From Dichetophora obliterata (lineage: Eukaryota; Arthropoda; Insecta; Diptera; Sciomyzidae), in assembly GCA_963920525.1 (NCBI GenBank), contig OY986439.1:36807819-36871818 (forward strand): DNA of 64,000 nt. Reading direction: 5' to 3'. The translations under genes and the position numbers were made by a program. The notes under the pieces are model-generated. The model was given only the letters and a program-made list of their open reading frames with translations. It was not told where the DNA came from and made no database searches. Each line of letters opens with the position of its first letter. Position 1 is the stretch's first letter. Below, piece after piece: positions 1 through 11,280 of this stretch.

Positions 1-147
1 GATAACCATTTTCTTTCTCTGTGTTTGCTAAAAGTTAGAACAAAATGTAGAGTTTCTACTGCAAACCCACCACTTCAGTTTAAAAGCACCCTTAAGTATG
101 TAGCTTAATACTGTAATATTGTAATCGAAGCCTTCAACGGAAAAGTG

Positions 148-564
148 CTTTCTGAACAATATCTAAAAACAAAACTAGATCTTTATGCAGATGACTTTGA
201 TGTGAGCGACCTCCACGCGCAACTTAAATTGCTGAAGCAATTGCCTGCCCAAACACCTTCAAATTGTAGTGGCATTGTATCCCAATTTGCAAAAACTTCG
301 AATACTGTAAAAAAACTATTAAATGAAGTTGGAAAACTTATTGCTTTGCTTTTGACTGTGCCTGCATCAGCAGCTTCATCTGAGCGTTTTTTGGTGCACT
401 AAGACGACTTAAAACGTATCTTCGAGCAACTGACACAGAAACGACTCACTCATGCGGCACTTATACACATTCACAAAGATAAAACCGAAGAATTGAATTC
501 GATGGAGGTGGTGAAAGAGTTTGTTTCTCGCAAGGACAGAAAGAAACATTTTGGAATAACTTAA
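148..564 (+). pseudogene. hAT transposase C-terminal relic (dimerisation domain)
   Basis: This is the C-terminal end of a hAT-superfamily transposase of the zinc-finger MYM/ZBED-like kind. The first frame ends in a serine- and alanine-rich stretch followed by SSERF, the usual start of the hAT dimerisation motif. The next family segment (ALRRLKTYLRAT) is present from about 392 but in another frame. A third shift brings in LTQKRLTHAALIHIHKDK and then a lysine-rich end stopping at 562-564. So at least two frameshifts break it and it cannot make a working enzyme. The catalytic part would lie upstream, outside the window. That the order of motifs fits the family is from knowledge of hAT proteins; the breaks are seen directly. 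Confidence 0.85.
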
Positions 565-771
565 ATTGATATAACTTTTTGTACCTTATTGCATTTAAAC
601 CATGTAAAGATATACCTAGTCTTGCTTTATAAAAGCAACCATTATATCTTATATTTTCATATTACCATATGAAAGATCTTTTAAAGAATGATCTCTAATA
701 TTTTAATTGGAAGAACTTTTAAAAATAATGAAATTTTAATATTTTTTATGTATTTTTATATTTTTTTTATT

Positions 772-1516
772 TTAAGGGAAGGTTCTCCTGGATTTTTTTG
801 AAAAAATCCATTTTTTTTTACATAAAATGAAAGTTACATATATGTAGAATGTTTGTGCCAAGGGATATTTCAATACGACGCGTATTTCTCGAGCTAGAGC
901 GTGTCAAACGTACCCATGTCTCGCGCGCGTACCAACTTTCTAAAAACTTTAAACGCGTTTTTCTCGGAACCATGTTTTCTAATCTAACGGACAGCACAGG
1001 GCTTGTTCTATTGATCCGATTTCCTTCATTCAAAGAATGTTTGAAAGTATATACTTTTTTGTACGCCTGGAACCTAACATTGGCATAAAAAATTGTTTAT
1101 TTATAATTTTTAAACGAGATCTAAGTAAAAAAAAAAGCAAAAAATTTCAATTTTTTTTTTTAAAAGTCCATAAAATTGGTTTTTTTTACCAAACTTAATT
1201 GAAGTTAGGTTCCAGGCATATGAAATGTTATCAATTTTAATAAATTTTATACATTTCTCATTTCAGTTCACTACCTGAGGCCCCACACTGTCCGCGGGAG
1301 GTCGATGTTTTGCGCGCAGAGGTCGACGAGATCCGCCATTTTCAAGCCGCCATTTTGAATTTTTCAAATATCTTTTTTTTTTTTACTCGTCAATAAACCA
1401 CGAATCAAAGTTCAAAAGCATAAGTTCGTATGTCTTTTCATTTTCCCACAAACCATTCTCAAATTTTGCTTGTTTTTCGGCCAAATCCAAAAAAATCCAG
1501 GAGAACCCTCCCTTAA
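772..1516. mobile_element. TTAA-flanked MITE with GGGAAGGTTCTCCTGG ends
   Basis: Inverted ends of about 28 bp match with one mismatch: GGGAAGGTTCTCCTGGATTT on the left, and its complement just inside the right end. Each end abuts a TTAA (772-775 and 1513-1516), the target duplication used by piggyBac-type elements. The 745-bp body has no convincing reading frame, so this is non-autonomous. The ends begin GGG rather than the CCC usual for piggyBac, so the superfamily is a guess. Confidence 0.72.
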
Positions 1517-1566
1517 ACTAACATTCATGTTTCTTTGAAGAATTTTTGGTGAACTTTTTTGCACCA

Positions 1567-1619
1567 CCATTTGTACTTCCCCCCCATTTGTACTGCCCCC
1601 CCATTTGTACTGCCCCCCA
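1567..1619 (+). repeat. Short C-rich minisatellite
   Basis: Three tandem copies of a 17-bp unit built on CCATTTGTACTGCCCCC. It lies just outside the right end of the TTAA MITE and stands out in base composition from its A+T-rich surroundings. Confidence 0.8.
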
Positions 1620-1867
1620 GATGAAATTCGCTTCCGACGCGCTTGTCCACAACTTAAACCACTTTTGTATATATTTACAATTAAGGAGCGTATATCAACC
1701 ATACCGAATAACTTTTTACTGCCGCGAAAACAATTTAAATGTAATTTTTATGTAACTAAAATTCTAACGAATATTTTTTTATTTTTTAATAATATTACAT
1801 TTTAATAATATTACAGTGCTACAAAGTTTTGTATGAACACATATTTGTCACACTGTATATATAAATT

Positions 1868-3785
1868 ACACAGGGTAACACTGATTCTGCGGCATGCAAT
1901 TTGGTAGTCAATTTTAGTATATACATTAATGAAGATCTTAGCCTATTATTTAGATTATTTGAATTGACTCCGGTTCTCGCGATAAACCGCTATTTTAAAA
2001 ATTATAGAGGTTTCATTATAGATTTAAACATTACTCCAGAACAGTAAGTCTGATTTGATAAAATAAAATATCCAAAAATTTGCAGCTCAATTGCCTCCAA
2101 GTTACATCTACACTGTTTTTTAATTAGCTGAATAGTTTCGGAAATATTGTGAAAGTTATTCTACAAAAAACATTTTTTTATGCAAAACTAAAACTTTTTA
2201 TTATTTCATAATTCATAAAAATTCAAAAACGTCAAAATAGCTCTTTTTATGATATAAAGTTATAAACACACATATGTTACAAAGAAAATAAGCCATATTT
2301 CATTAAAATCCATTGGCATATTTTGCCTTAATTCACATTTCCTGATGTTATCTCATTTTGATAAAAAACTTCTAAATAAATACACAAGGGAAAATTCGAG
2401 ATCTAAATCTATCCAAAAAATCAGCGGAGCTTCTAGCATTAAGACATAAAGAAAAACGTTGTCGTCAGCCTGGCGTATCAGTTAAAACTTACCGGACTAT
2501 AGAACGAGATATTCTTCAATACTTTGCAAAGGAGGAGAAAATCGTATACTGTTAGAATATTCCTGGACTTTTAAATGCAATGGGTCTTCATAGATAACTC
2601 GAAAATAAGTTTAAAATTTGTGTTACTGCATAATGGTAACATATAAGCTTCAATTCCAATAGCACATTCAACAAAACTTAAAGAATAATATCAAAATATC
2701 AAACTTATTTTAGAGAAAATTGTATATGTTCAACACCAGTGGTCAGTGTGTGTTGATTTGAAAATGGTTAAATTTTTATTGGGTCAGCAAGGTAGCTACA
2801 CTAAATATCCATGTTGTCTTTGTCTATTTCTTGTCTACGACTGTCCCGTGCAAAAAATAAGCACTACACTAGGAAAGTTCCAGAACAAATATGACTGTAG
2901 GCATAAATAATGGATCGTTCATGATCCATTAATATGTCGAGAAAAAAATAATTTTGCCACCACTTCATATAAAACTTGAACTACAGAAACAGTATGTAAA
3001 AGCTTTGGATAAGATTGGCGAGTGCTACAAATATATTTGCCAAGCATTTCCAGGCAAAATGACGGAAAAATTAAAAGAAGGCATCTTTGATGAGCCACAA
3101 ATCCGAACTTCTTATAAACAACAATGATTTCACAAAGCACATTACTAAGGTCGAATCAGAAGCATGGATAAGTTTTTTATCAGTAGTTAAAAACTTTTTT
3201 GGGAATCATAAAGCTGCAGAGTATTCTGAAATAGTTTCTAAAATGTTTTTAAATTTGTGGATTGATATTTTAAATGGATTTAAAATTAAGAATCGCAATC
3301 AAAATACCAAAGAAAATACCATAGGAAACGATGGATTTTAATGAAATATAACTTATTTTCTTCGTAACATATGTGCGTTTATAAGTATATATTAAAAAAA
3401 GAGCTATTTTGATGTTTTTGATTTTTTATGAATTATGAAATAACAAAAAAGTTTAAATTTTGCATAAAAATATGTTTTTTTTCAGAAGAACTTTCTGAAT
3501 ATTTCCGAAACTATTCAGCTAATCAAAAAACATTGTAGATGTAACTTGGAGGCAATTTTGCTGCGGATGTTTGGATTTTTTATTTTACCAGATCAGACTA
3601 ATTGTTCTGGAGTTATGCTAAAATCTGTGATGAAACCTCCTTAATTTTTAAAATAGCGGTTTATCGCGAGAACCAGAGTCATTCAAACAATGTGAACTAT
3701 AGGATTAAAACTTAATTATCCCATGTATCTTAATTGGCTCCAAAAAATTATGCCGCAAAAAAAATCCTCTTTTGTTTCCCTGTGT
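1868..3785. mobile_element. Long-inverted-repeat DNA transposon (relic 1 of a shared family)
   Basis: The ends ACACAGGG and CCCTGTGT start inverted repeats of roughly 450 bp (about 1868-2330 against 3340-3785). The arms share the blocks CGCGATAAACCGCTATTTTA, GCTGAATAGTTTCGGAAATA and AATTCATAA. The 8 bases outside each end are TATAAATT and TATATATT, a likely target duplication (7 of 8). The spacer carries a decayed plus-strand coding relic. Total length is 1918 bp. Superfamily not assigned. Confidence 0.8.
2400..3310 (+). pseudogene. Decayed transposon protein, middle segment
   Basis: Translated in pieces, the spacer shows an ordered set of motifs that I recall together in many insect gene models of transposon origin: LSKKSAELLALRHKEK near 2409, a stop at about 2550, LLHNGN near 2620, DLKMVKFLLGQQGSYTKYPC near 2755, LPPLHIKLELQKQYVKALDK near 2950, then in another frame a tryptophan-containing segment ending in FFGNHKAAEYSEIV near 3200. 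Several stops and frameshifts separate them. The function of the family is not known to me. The CLCLF segment after TKYPC suggests a metal-binding patch. Two other relics in this window (25183-25552 and 29395-29640) hold what look like the N- and C-terminal parts of the same protein. Family assignment rests on memory of the motifs. Confidence 0.75.
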
Positions 3786-5344
3786 TATATATTTTATAAA
3801 ATGTATCTATCTTTGGAGAAAAATTATTGGAGAAACTTATTCAATTTTGGGAAAAAAATTTTTTAAAAAAATTGGGAAGAGAATTGAAAAATAAACTATA
3901 TGGAAGAAAATGGACTTTGGAAATTGTAGTACAGTGTTATTTAATTTATATTACCAAAAGTTTTGCAACAACTGTGTTCTTTACCAATCTCTTTCGCGCT
4001 CTTAAATTCTCTTGTTCAAACAAAATTTTTGTTTGTCTTTTCTCTTCTCACTATCTTTTCAAAATTTCAAAGAGTAAAATGCCGATCGTGTGCATTGCTG
4101 GCTTAAATAAAAAATATTTGTTATTATGTTGTTGTTGTTTTAGCCACCGCTGTTGCTGCTATCTTTCCGTTTTAACCAACTTGGCAGCAACCTTTTGCAA
4201 TCACTCGACTTCAGTTACAAACATTCTCGCTCTCGCAGCGAACGCGTGTACGTTATACGACGGTCGGACGACTTTATAGCTAGTTCAACCTGAAACGAAA
4301 GAAAAACAAACCCTATTTTAAAATGTTGCTGCTGTGTTCGTTTTAGTTATTTATTTAATTCATTAAATTTTAAAGCCCAACTTTTGTTGGTTGCTTCATT
4401 TGTTGTTGATTCGTTTGCTCATTAACTGATTTTCTTTTAAATGAATTTTTGGTGTTATATATGTATGTTTTTTGTTTGTTTATGAAGCCAACCTGTTTGG
4501 CACAAATAAATTTGGTGAAAAATGTTGGTTAACAACAAATAAAAATTTTAAAAAAATTTTGCAAAATATTTCAAATGCTGCAAAAGCAGTTTAATGCTCA
4601 TGTGTTCAAATTCAAATGTATATATATAAAGTGAAAAAAATAAAAATAATTATGATCATCTTATAAAATCCTGAGATAACTCGCCTCATCTTCAAAACGT
4701 CTGCAACTGATGCCAGTTTCTAGTTTAAAAAACAATAATATGGAAAATCTAAAAAAAAAGATCAAAAAATTGCTTCATTTTTAATGCATTGTGAATTTTT
4801 TGTAGCACTTATTTTTAACTGTGTTAACTGCATCGTTTATTTTATCAGCATTTAAAACAAATTAGAAAAAAAAAATAAAGATTCTTACATATATATATTT
4901 TATTGCTGTCTTACTTGTAAAAAACAAAAGCAAAACAAATGTCAACAACACAATTGCACTTAGTAAAATGCAATTAATTATGGCCTTATTTACCTCATTT
5001 AAAGCCAACTTTAAGCAAAGTTTAAATATTCTGAATCTTTATTGTTGTAATTTAAGTTTTAATTTGTAACTGTGACACTTGTGTCAAACATAAGACATTT
5101 TAAAATATTTTAAAAGTACTAAAAAAAACACTTAAAGCTTTCATCACTTCGTAAGCAATTCAAGCATACAATCGAGATATAAATTTATTTTAACAACACT
5201 TTGTAAGTTGTGAAGGCTAAGAGAGAGAGAGAGAAAGACAGAAATCAGGGAAAGAAATTGGAATTAAGAGAGTGGGTTGTTTTTAGTCAAATTTAGTTGT
5301 TTTTAGTAAATGAATTGGAATATCATAAGTTTTCTATTATCGAT
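3786..5344. other. Single-copy A+T-rich DNA
   Basis: No transposon end or coding region is recognised. The patch 4195-4310 is richer in G+C, with repeated CGC/CGGACG-type words, and could be a promoter or the 5' end of a transcript. That is only a compositional hint. An open frame at 3827-4279 looks like chance sequence. Confidence 0.4.
5218..5236. repeat. GA microsatellite
   Basis: A short run of GA dinucleotides. In flies such runs can bind GAGA-type factors, but nothing here shows function. Confidence 0.8.
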
Positions 5345-5793
5345 AAAATAAATTTTATAAAAATACTAGTTGGCCACTCTTGTACGCGGCTCTTCGGACA
5401 CGGACGTTTTTTTATCAATTTCCTTAAGACAATACATGTAAAAAAATGTCGTCTTTTATCACTTTCGTCCTAGCTTGAGGCTCATCTATTCTTTTTTTTT
5501 GCTGCGCTTTGCTAGCTGAGCATAAAAATAGAAGAGAAGGAGCAACATGGAGTTTATTGAAACTCTCACAACACAACCGCATGAAAAGAAAACGATTAAG
5601 CAATGCGTGGCAGCTGGGATGATTTCTTAAAAACCTTAATACCTTAATTAAATATACTTATTATTATCCCTAAAATATGCTGTGACACAAATATGATTTC
5701 TTAAAACCTTTTGCATTAAAATCGGCCCAGTACTTTTGGAGGATACCTGGAACAAAAAATGTTTACTTTTATATAATAGTATAGATATATACT
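5345..5793 (+). repeat. Dispersed repeat beginning ACTAG(T/C)(T/A)GGCCAC
   Basis: The head ACTAGTTGGCCACTCTTGTA and the following CCTTAAGACAATACATGT are shared with 15826-16010. The 3' end reads AAAATCGGCCCAGTACTTTT and then GGA, TTTACTTTTATATAATA and a TA-rich tail. I recall this layout from dispersed insect repeats but cannot name the class. No coding capacity is visible. Confidence 0.55.
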
Positions 5794-6466
5794 ATAATAT
5801 TTATAGTTATAATAATGGTGCTACGGCTAAAGTTACTTTAAAACAGTAAAGGTTAGTTCTTTGCTTGTCTGACAAAATTATATAGAAAAAATTTATGAAG
5901 TCATGAGGCCACAGATAGAGCTGCTACAAAATCGAAAATGCAATAAACATGCTTGAAAAATGCTAAGGGTAAAGGATTTATTACTCGCCAAGTACATTTT
6001 AAAAAATCTACCAAATACAAGTTAAACCATAAAATAGAGGATAAAACTTGAAAATTAAAATTGTTGGTATATTTTGGCCTTGAGAGAACAAAATACCTAA
6101 TTTCTATCGTTCGGTATGTTCACAAAACTTACACAGAATAGCGAAAGTAATATTTTTCGATAAAAATTAGACATAATACTAGCACCTTCTGGCAAGTGGT
6201 GAGAAGACTATGAAAAACAAATTAAATTTCTTTGGTGTTTAGACTTAATGGGGTCCATGACCATTTTTTTTATATTGTATTTTCACAAAAATAAAAGCCT
6301 GAGACATTGTTAACAATTCTCCCAAAGAAATCTTGCACAAAAAACCAACCAAATACAAGTTATAACTCATAAAATAGGGGATATAACCTAAAAAAGCTTA
6401 ACTTGTAGGCAAAATTTTCAACAAACAATTTTGTATAAAGTCGAGCGGAAAACTTGAAAAACTAAC

Positions 6467-6604
6467 TGCATTATTTTGTATCACGAAAAAGCACACCAAC
6501 GATGAGAAAGACAGGAGAAGCAATACAATTTTGTATGGAAGAAAGTATTGCTTCTCGTGTCTTTCTCATCGTTGGTGTGCATCTTCGTGATACAGAATAA
6601 TGCA
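6467..6604. repeat. Hairpin with 60-bp arms
   Basis: Arm 6467-6526 is the reverse complement of 6545-6604 with four mismatches, separated by an 18-base loop. The arms contain CACACCAACGATGAGAAAGA and its complement. It could be a tiny foldback element or the source of a hairpin RNA. The surroundings (about 5815-6050 and 6300-6745) also show diverged direct repeats. Confidence 0.85.
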
Positions 6605-7047
6605 GTAATGCTGCAGTTCGATTTCCCATACCCGAAATAAGGTGAAACTGTCCTCTGTCAACGGCTATAATATTGATGCTACGGTAAAAACTATTGCAAA
6701 ACCGAAAAGTTTGGTTCTTTACCCTCCTGACAAAATCAGATAAAAAAAGCATGAAAAGTGCAACAAAAATGCAACAGTGTTGCATAGAAAAAATTTCGGT
6801 TACTGCAGGCACTACGACGAGTTCTATGATAATGGCATCGGAAGACCACACGTTCAAAATCTTGGAATAAATTTTAGTCCAGCTAAAATACTACTGCATA
6901 TTTTTTTACCTTGAAGTTCCAAATTTTAACTTTCACAAATACTAACCCATAATTAAAACTTTTTTGTACTAAAAGAAATATTGCAATGCTGAAATTCAAT
7001 ATTAGGCTATTAGGTTAATATGCTTGTTTATTGCTTTTGTTTCATTT

Positions 7048-7120
7048 AGCGCAATAGCCCAGTGGTTAACGTAGTGAGCTTACAAACTGAATGTCCCTGG
7101 TTCGAATCTCACTGTGTTTG
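7048..7120 (+). pseudogene. tRNA-like sequence (degenerate)
   Basis: The 73-base stretch has a good box A (TAGCCCAGTGGTTA) and box B (GGTTCGAATCT), with a T-run downstream at about 7123. The T-stem does not pair well, so a working tRNA is unlikely. It is more likely a tRNA pseudogene or the head of a tRNA-derived SINE. Confidence 0.45.
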
Positions 7121-7379
7121 TTATTTTTTTTTTTTGTTATATTTTAATCCAAGCTTGCACTAAATTTTAAACCAAAGCTGTATTAAAACGATTTTTTAGT
7201 ATTTGGCAAATACTAGATTTGGAACCAAAGTACATATATAAAGTACAGCAAAGTTTCAATTTTATTCCAAGATTTTTAACCGTGCACTGAGACTACAGCT
7301 TATATCAATGTAAATGCATCATCGATGCATGCAAACATTACATAATACTAAGGTAAATGTTATTGAACCACAGAAAATA

Positions 7380-7800
7380 TTGGTAAAGGCTTAACCTTGA
7401 ATAAAAAAAAAATCAAAGACAATTTAAAATAAAAACTAAAACTAATCAGAAACAATTGATAAGGAAAACGCAATAGCGAAAACGAAACCAAAAATGAAAG
7501 TAGGAGCACAAACAAAAAAAATGCAAAACAAAAAATTAGAAATTTTTTTGCAAGCAAAAGCAAAAAAAAACCGAAGGAAAATAATAAAAAAATCAGAGGA
7601 AAATAATAAAAAATCAGAGGAAAATAATAAAAAATCAAAAGAAAGTAACAAAAAATCAAAAAAAAAAAGTAAAAGTAAACGCAAACGCAAAACCTTAAGC
7701 AAGAACAAAAACAACAACAATAACAAAATCAAAACAACAAAAGCAAAAGCAAAATTAAAGTAAAAAAAAACGAAAGCAAATCTAAATTAAATTAAAACAA
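7380..7800. repeat. A-rich low-complexity stretch with a 21-bp tandem unit
   Basis: The region is nearly all A with scattered C and G on the plus strand. Between 7577 and 7690 the unit AAATCAGAGGAAAATAATA repeats about three to four times. Open frames across it are products of composition, not genes. Confidence 0.75.
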
Positions 7801-7873
7801 TAATTAAAAGCAAAAATTTAAACAAAAGCAAATATTTATTTATTGCATAGTCTGTAGTTTTATTTATTCTCAC

Positions 7874-9511
7874 CAGAGCTGTGTCTAAAAGTACTCATTA
7901 CCTTTCAATTCTAATTACTTGGAATTAGGAATTGGCAATTGGTCCTCTCAATTCCTCAGGAATGTAATTAGAAAAAAATCGTCAATTCCATTATAGGAAT
8001 TGTAATTGGTAATTGAAATTCCTTGGAATGGAATTGGAAAAATGGCCAATTCCATTACAGGAGCTGTAATTGGTAATTGAACATCTCAATTTCTCAGGAA
8101 TGGAATAGGAAAAATCGACAATTCCATTACAGGAATTGTAATTGGTAATTGAACACCTCATAAATTGAATTGAAAAAACGTCAATTCTATTACTGGAATT
8201 GTAATTTGAATTTAAAATTTAAGTTACTTTTTCATTAACTCTTCAAAACTACTTCATCCTAGCAAAATTTTTGATTCAAATGTGACATGCATTCTTACGG
8301 ACACTGCTTCCAGAAGACATTTTATGGATCCAATTCTGCTTCTTCTTAGCCTTATCAAGAAGTGCTTTCAAAAGGCATTCTCATAAACTATTTGTGGAAT
8401 GCATTCAAATAGCATTTAAATATAATTAAAGACAAAAAAATACATATAATTATAATATATGTTTTAAATATTTTCCGTAGGATTTTTTAAACTCCCAATA
8501 AAAAAACAACCACTTGTCATTTCAAACACCAAAATCGCGAGAAAATCGGGAAAAGGGATATTTTCTGTGGGATTTGTGGGGGCAAGCCCCCTATGAAAAA
8601 AACCATTTCATTCCATGGAATGGGTTCTCAAATTTCTCCTGGAAAACATCTACTAGAATCCTTTCATTGAAGAGCTTAAAGAAATCTTCCATTGAAGGAA
8701 TTCTGGAAGAACTTCTAGAGAAGACTAAGAAAAGCATTCCTCCTAATGACATGCATATATTTAAAGAATGCATTCTGGGTATGAATGTGGAAGGGATGGA
8801 ATTCAAGACTGTCCCTTCCACTTTACCTTCTTTTGGAAGCACTTTTTTGCTGGGCTATGTATTAGAAAACTTTATTTGACTCCACTGTTAGTCGGTAAAT
8901 GAAATATTTACAAATAAATGTATTATCAAAGGTACCAATTCTTTAATTTAATACATTTTGAGTTAGAACAAAATATATAGCTGCTACGCTACCTGGTCCA
9001 ATCCCTCCGACTTTTTGCTTGGCACAAAACTTCCACATCCATGTACAAAATTTCATTAATCTACTAACAAAGCGATGTTTTCCAATTCTATTCCTAAAGA
9101 ATTGAGACGTTCAATTACCAAGTACAATTCCCTTAATGAAATTTACAATTTTTTTCAATTCCATTCCTGAAGAATTGAAGTGGTCAAATACCCATTCAAA
9201 TTCCTGTAATGGAATTGACAATTTTTCCAATTCCATTCCGAGGAATTGAGGTGTTCAATTATCAATTACAATTCCTGTAATGGAATTGACAATTTTTTCC
9301 CAATTCCATTCCTGAGGAATTGTGATGTCGAATTACCAATAACAATTCCTGTAATGTAGTTGAGAAGTTTTTCAATTACATTCCTGAGGAATTGAAACGT
9401 ACAATTACCAATTCCTAATTCCAAGGAATTACCAATTACCAATTCCTAATTCCAAGGAATTGGAATTGAGGTGGAATTAAATTAAAAAGGAATCATTACA
9501 ACCCAGCTCTG
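7874..9511. mobile_element. Foldback element with AATTGGAATT-type terminal arrays
   Basis: The ends CAGAGCTG and CAGCTCTG start arms of about 350-450 bp. Each arm is a tandem array of an approximately 75-bp unit containing CAATTCCATTACAGGAATTG and GTAATTGGTAATTGAA. The arrays run in opposite directions (7874-8220 and 9070-9511). CAGAG ends and subterminal arrays fit non-autonomous hAT elements, but the flanking 8-mers do not match, so I cannot confirm a target duplication. The core (8220-9060) has many GAATGCATTC-like words; its 121-codon open frame resembles no protein I know. Confidence 0.7.
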
Positions 9512-9518
9512 ATATATA

Positions 9519-10607
9519 CAGGGCGTCCAGTGTAAAAGTGCGAATATTTACAGAGGTGAAAAAGGAGGTCGAGTTAAGCATAAAATCGTGTGGGATTAGG
9601 GTCTATATTCACACCCTTAGGAGTTACAAGGTTAATTGGTATATCATGACTTTTATTCTTACTATTATTTCTAGTAGAAAAACTAACTGATGGAAAACTT
9701 ATTTTAAGAGTTCATTGCAAAGGCAATGAATTGACCTCTCTAACGATGCATCAACTTATCCATTACCGAGCTGTGCTGTCTAGTCTGCTGTGTAAATGAC
9801 TCTAGACAGAGTTGTTGTTGTTGTTGTTGCTTTCTTCTTTAAACTTACTTGATCTAATAAGCTCACAATCAAAAAATCATTTAAAAATTTAAAGAATAGA
9901 TCACAATTAATTATCTAGTTACAAAATTTCAAGTTTTAGCGTAATTTTTTCAGAATTTCGCTTTTTAAATCAAAAATTTTTTTTAGCATCAGCTTGCTGA
10001 TTTATTTCATTTTCTTTCCAATGACATCAAATATTTAAATATATCTTTAAAAATAACAAAGTCAGTTGCACAGCAAAAATTTCACTGTAAACAGTTCTCA
10101 TAAATTTTCTTTTTTTTTAACAAAATACAATTACGTAGAAGATAATATCATTATGTTTTCACTTTAGTGAAATTTTTGAAGTACAACTAACTTTGATATT
10201 TTTAATTTTTTGATGTCATTGAAAAGCAAATTAAATAAGTCACAAATTCTGTGCTAAAAAATATTTCGATTTATTACGCCGAATTCTGAGAAAATTGCGC
10301 TCAAACCTGAATTTGGTTGTTTCAGCGGATTTATTTCGTCTTCTTAAAAGTATAGCTCTGTAATGGATAATTTGGGTGTGTTCGTTGATACAACCTTTAG
10401 AAAGATCAATTTATTGCCTTTGAAATGAGCTCTTTAAATAAGTTTTCCATGTGTTAGTTTTTCTGCTAGAAGCAATAGTATGAATCAAAGTCATGAAATA
10501 AAATTTTACCCCGTAACTCCTAAGGTTGTCAAAATAGACCCTTAGTGCTTAACTCGACCTCTTCTTTCACCACCGTAAATATTCGTACTCTTACACTGGA
10601 CACCCTG
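9519..10607. mobile_element. Almost fully palindromic TIR element (CAGGGTGTCCAGTGTAA ends)
   Basis: The left end CAGGGCGTCCAGTGTAAAAG matches the complement of the right end (CAGGGTGTCCAGTGTAAGAG). The match can be followed inward past 9640/10490 and again near 9945-10030/10215-10300, so most of the 1089 bp folds on itself. TA precedes the left end; the right flank is CA. The ends and TA suggest a Tc1/mariner-type non-autonomous element. It starts 7 bp from the foldback at 7874-9511. Part of its left half recurs at 27426-27560. Confidence 0.72.
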
Positions 10608-10732
10608 CATTAACGTTCTTTGTTCGTCAAAATACTTAGCTATACAGCCAAAGTTTTTTATATTAATGACGACTATTCTTTCATTGTTATTTTACGGCCA
10701 AAGTTTTTATTTACTCTACTGTATCTACTTAT

Positions 10733-10815
10733 AATGCCCGCTGGTTAAAATTTGCCAGTGATGACATGGTAATGCATAACTGTAAGCGGGATGTGACAAA
10801 AACTGATTTGCGTTG
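10733..10815 (+). repeat. 80-bp CCCGCT...AGCGGG repeat, copy 1
   Basis: Shared core GATGACATGGTAATGCATAA followed by CTGTAAGCGGG and TGTGACA. Two further copies lie at 11829-11905 (same strand) and 13301-13383 (opposite strand). The 6-bp ends CCCGCT and AGCGGG are self-complementary. Confidence 0.7.
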
Positions 10816-11131
10816 TACAGGGTCAAAAGTTTATTTTCATTGTTAACACAACCGTTTGATTTTATTCTTCTGTGTAGCAACATCGTGTCTTCCAACAGTA
10901 CATTTTGCAGTGGAGTGTATTGTGAAAATTATGTTTGAACCTGAATAGGGAAAAATTCTAACGTTCGGACTTCACCTTCGCATACATTTTTTCATAAATT
11001 TCGCAAATTTTATTCACAGTTTTTCAATTATGATATATGTGGTTAATGAGCTCTTCATGAGTATAATTTATAATAATTGTAACATCTTGCATCTTACCGT
11101 GGTTTACCTAAAAAGAAAGTTCTTGTGAGAC
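10816..11131. other. Unassigned A+T-rich DNA
   Basis: No gene, transposon end or repeat recognised. Confidence 0.4.
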
Positions 11132-11280
11132 TTATGCTATATTCACATTGAGAGGTAAATGCACATTTACGAACTCCACATTTACGAACGGCCCCTTACT
11201 CGTTCTAAGAGTAACAGGGACAAATATATAGAGTAAATGCTGTAAATGCGCATTTAGCTCTCAGTGTGAATTTAGCATAA
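11132..11280. mobile_element. 149-bp MITE with 39-bp inverted ends
   Basis: TTATGCTATATTCACATTGA at the left matches the complement of the right end (TTATGCTAAATTCACACTGA), continuing through a GTAAATGCGCATTTAC-type block. No target duplication is clear. Confidence 0.72.

Noticed and set aside
3827..4279. 150-codon open frame on the plus strand
   Set aside because: Low-complexity and cysteine runs from GTT/GCT repeats; no domain, no splice or start context, and the upstream part lies in A+T-rich DNA next to a transposon end.
7360..7763. Open frames rich in Lys or Phe/Leu on both strands
   Set aside because: They come from the A-rich low-complexity tract and its 21-bp tandem unit.
8514..8879. 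121-codon open frame in the core of the AATTCC foldback
   Set aside because: No recognisable motif; overlaps a minus-strand frame of similar length produced by GAATGCATTC-like repeats. Left as part of the element, not a gene.
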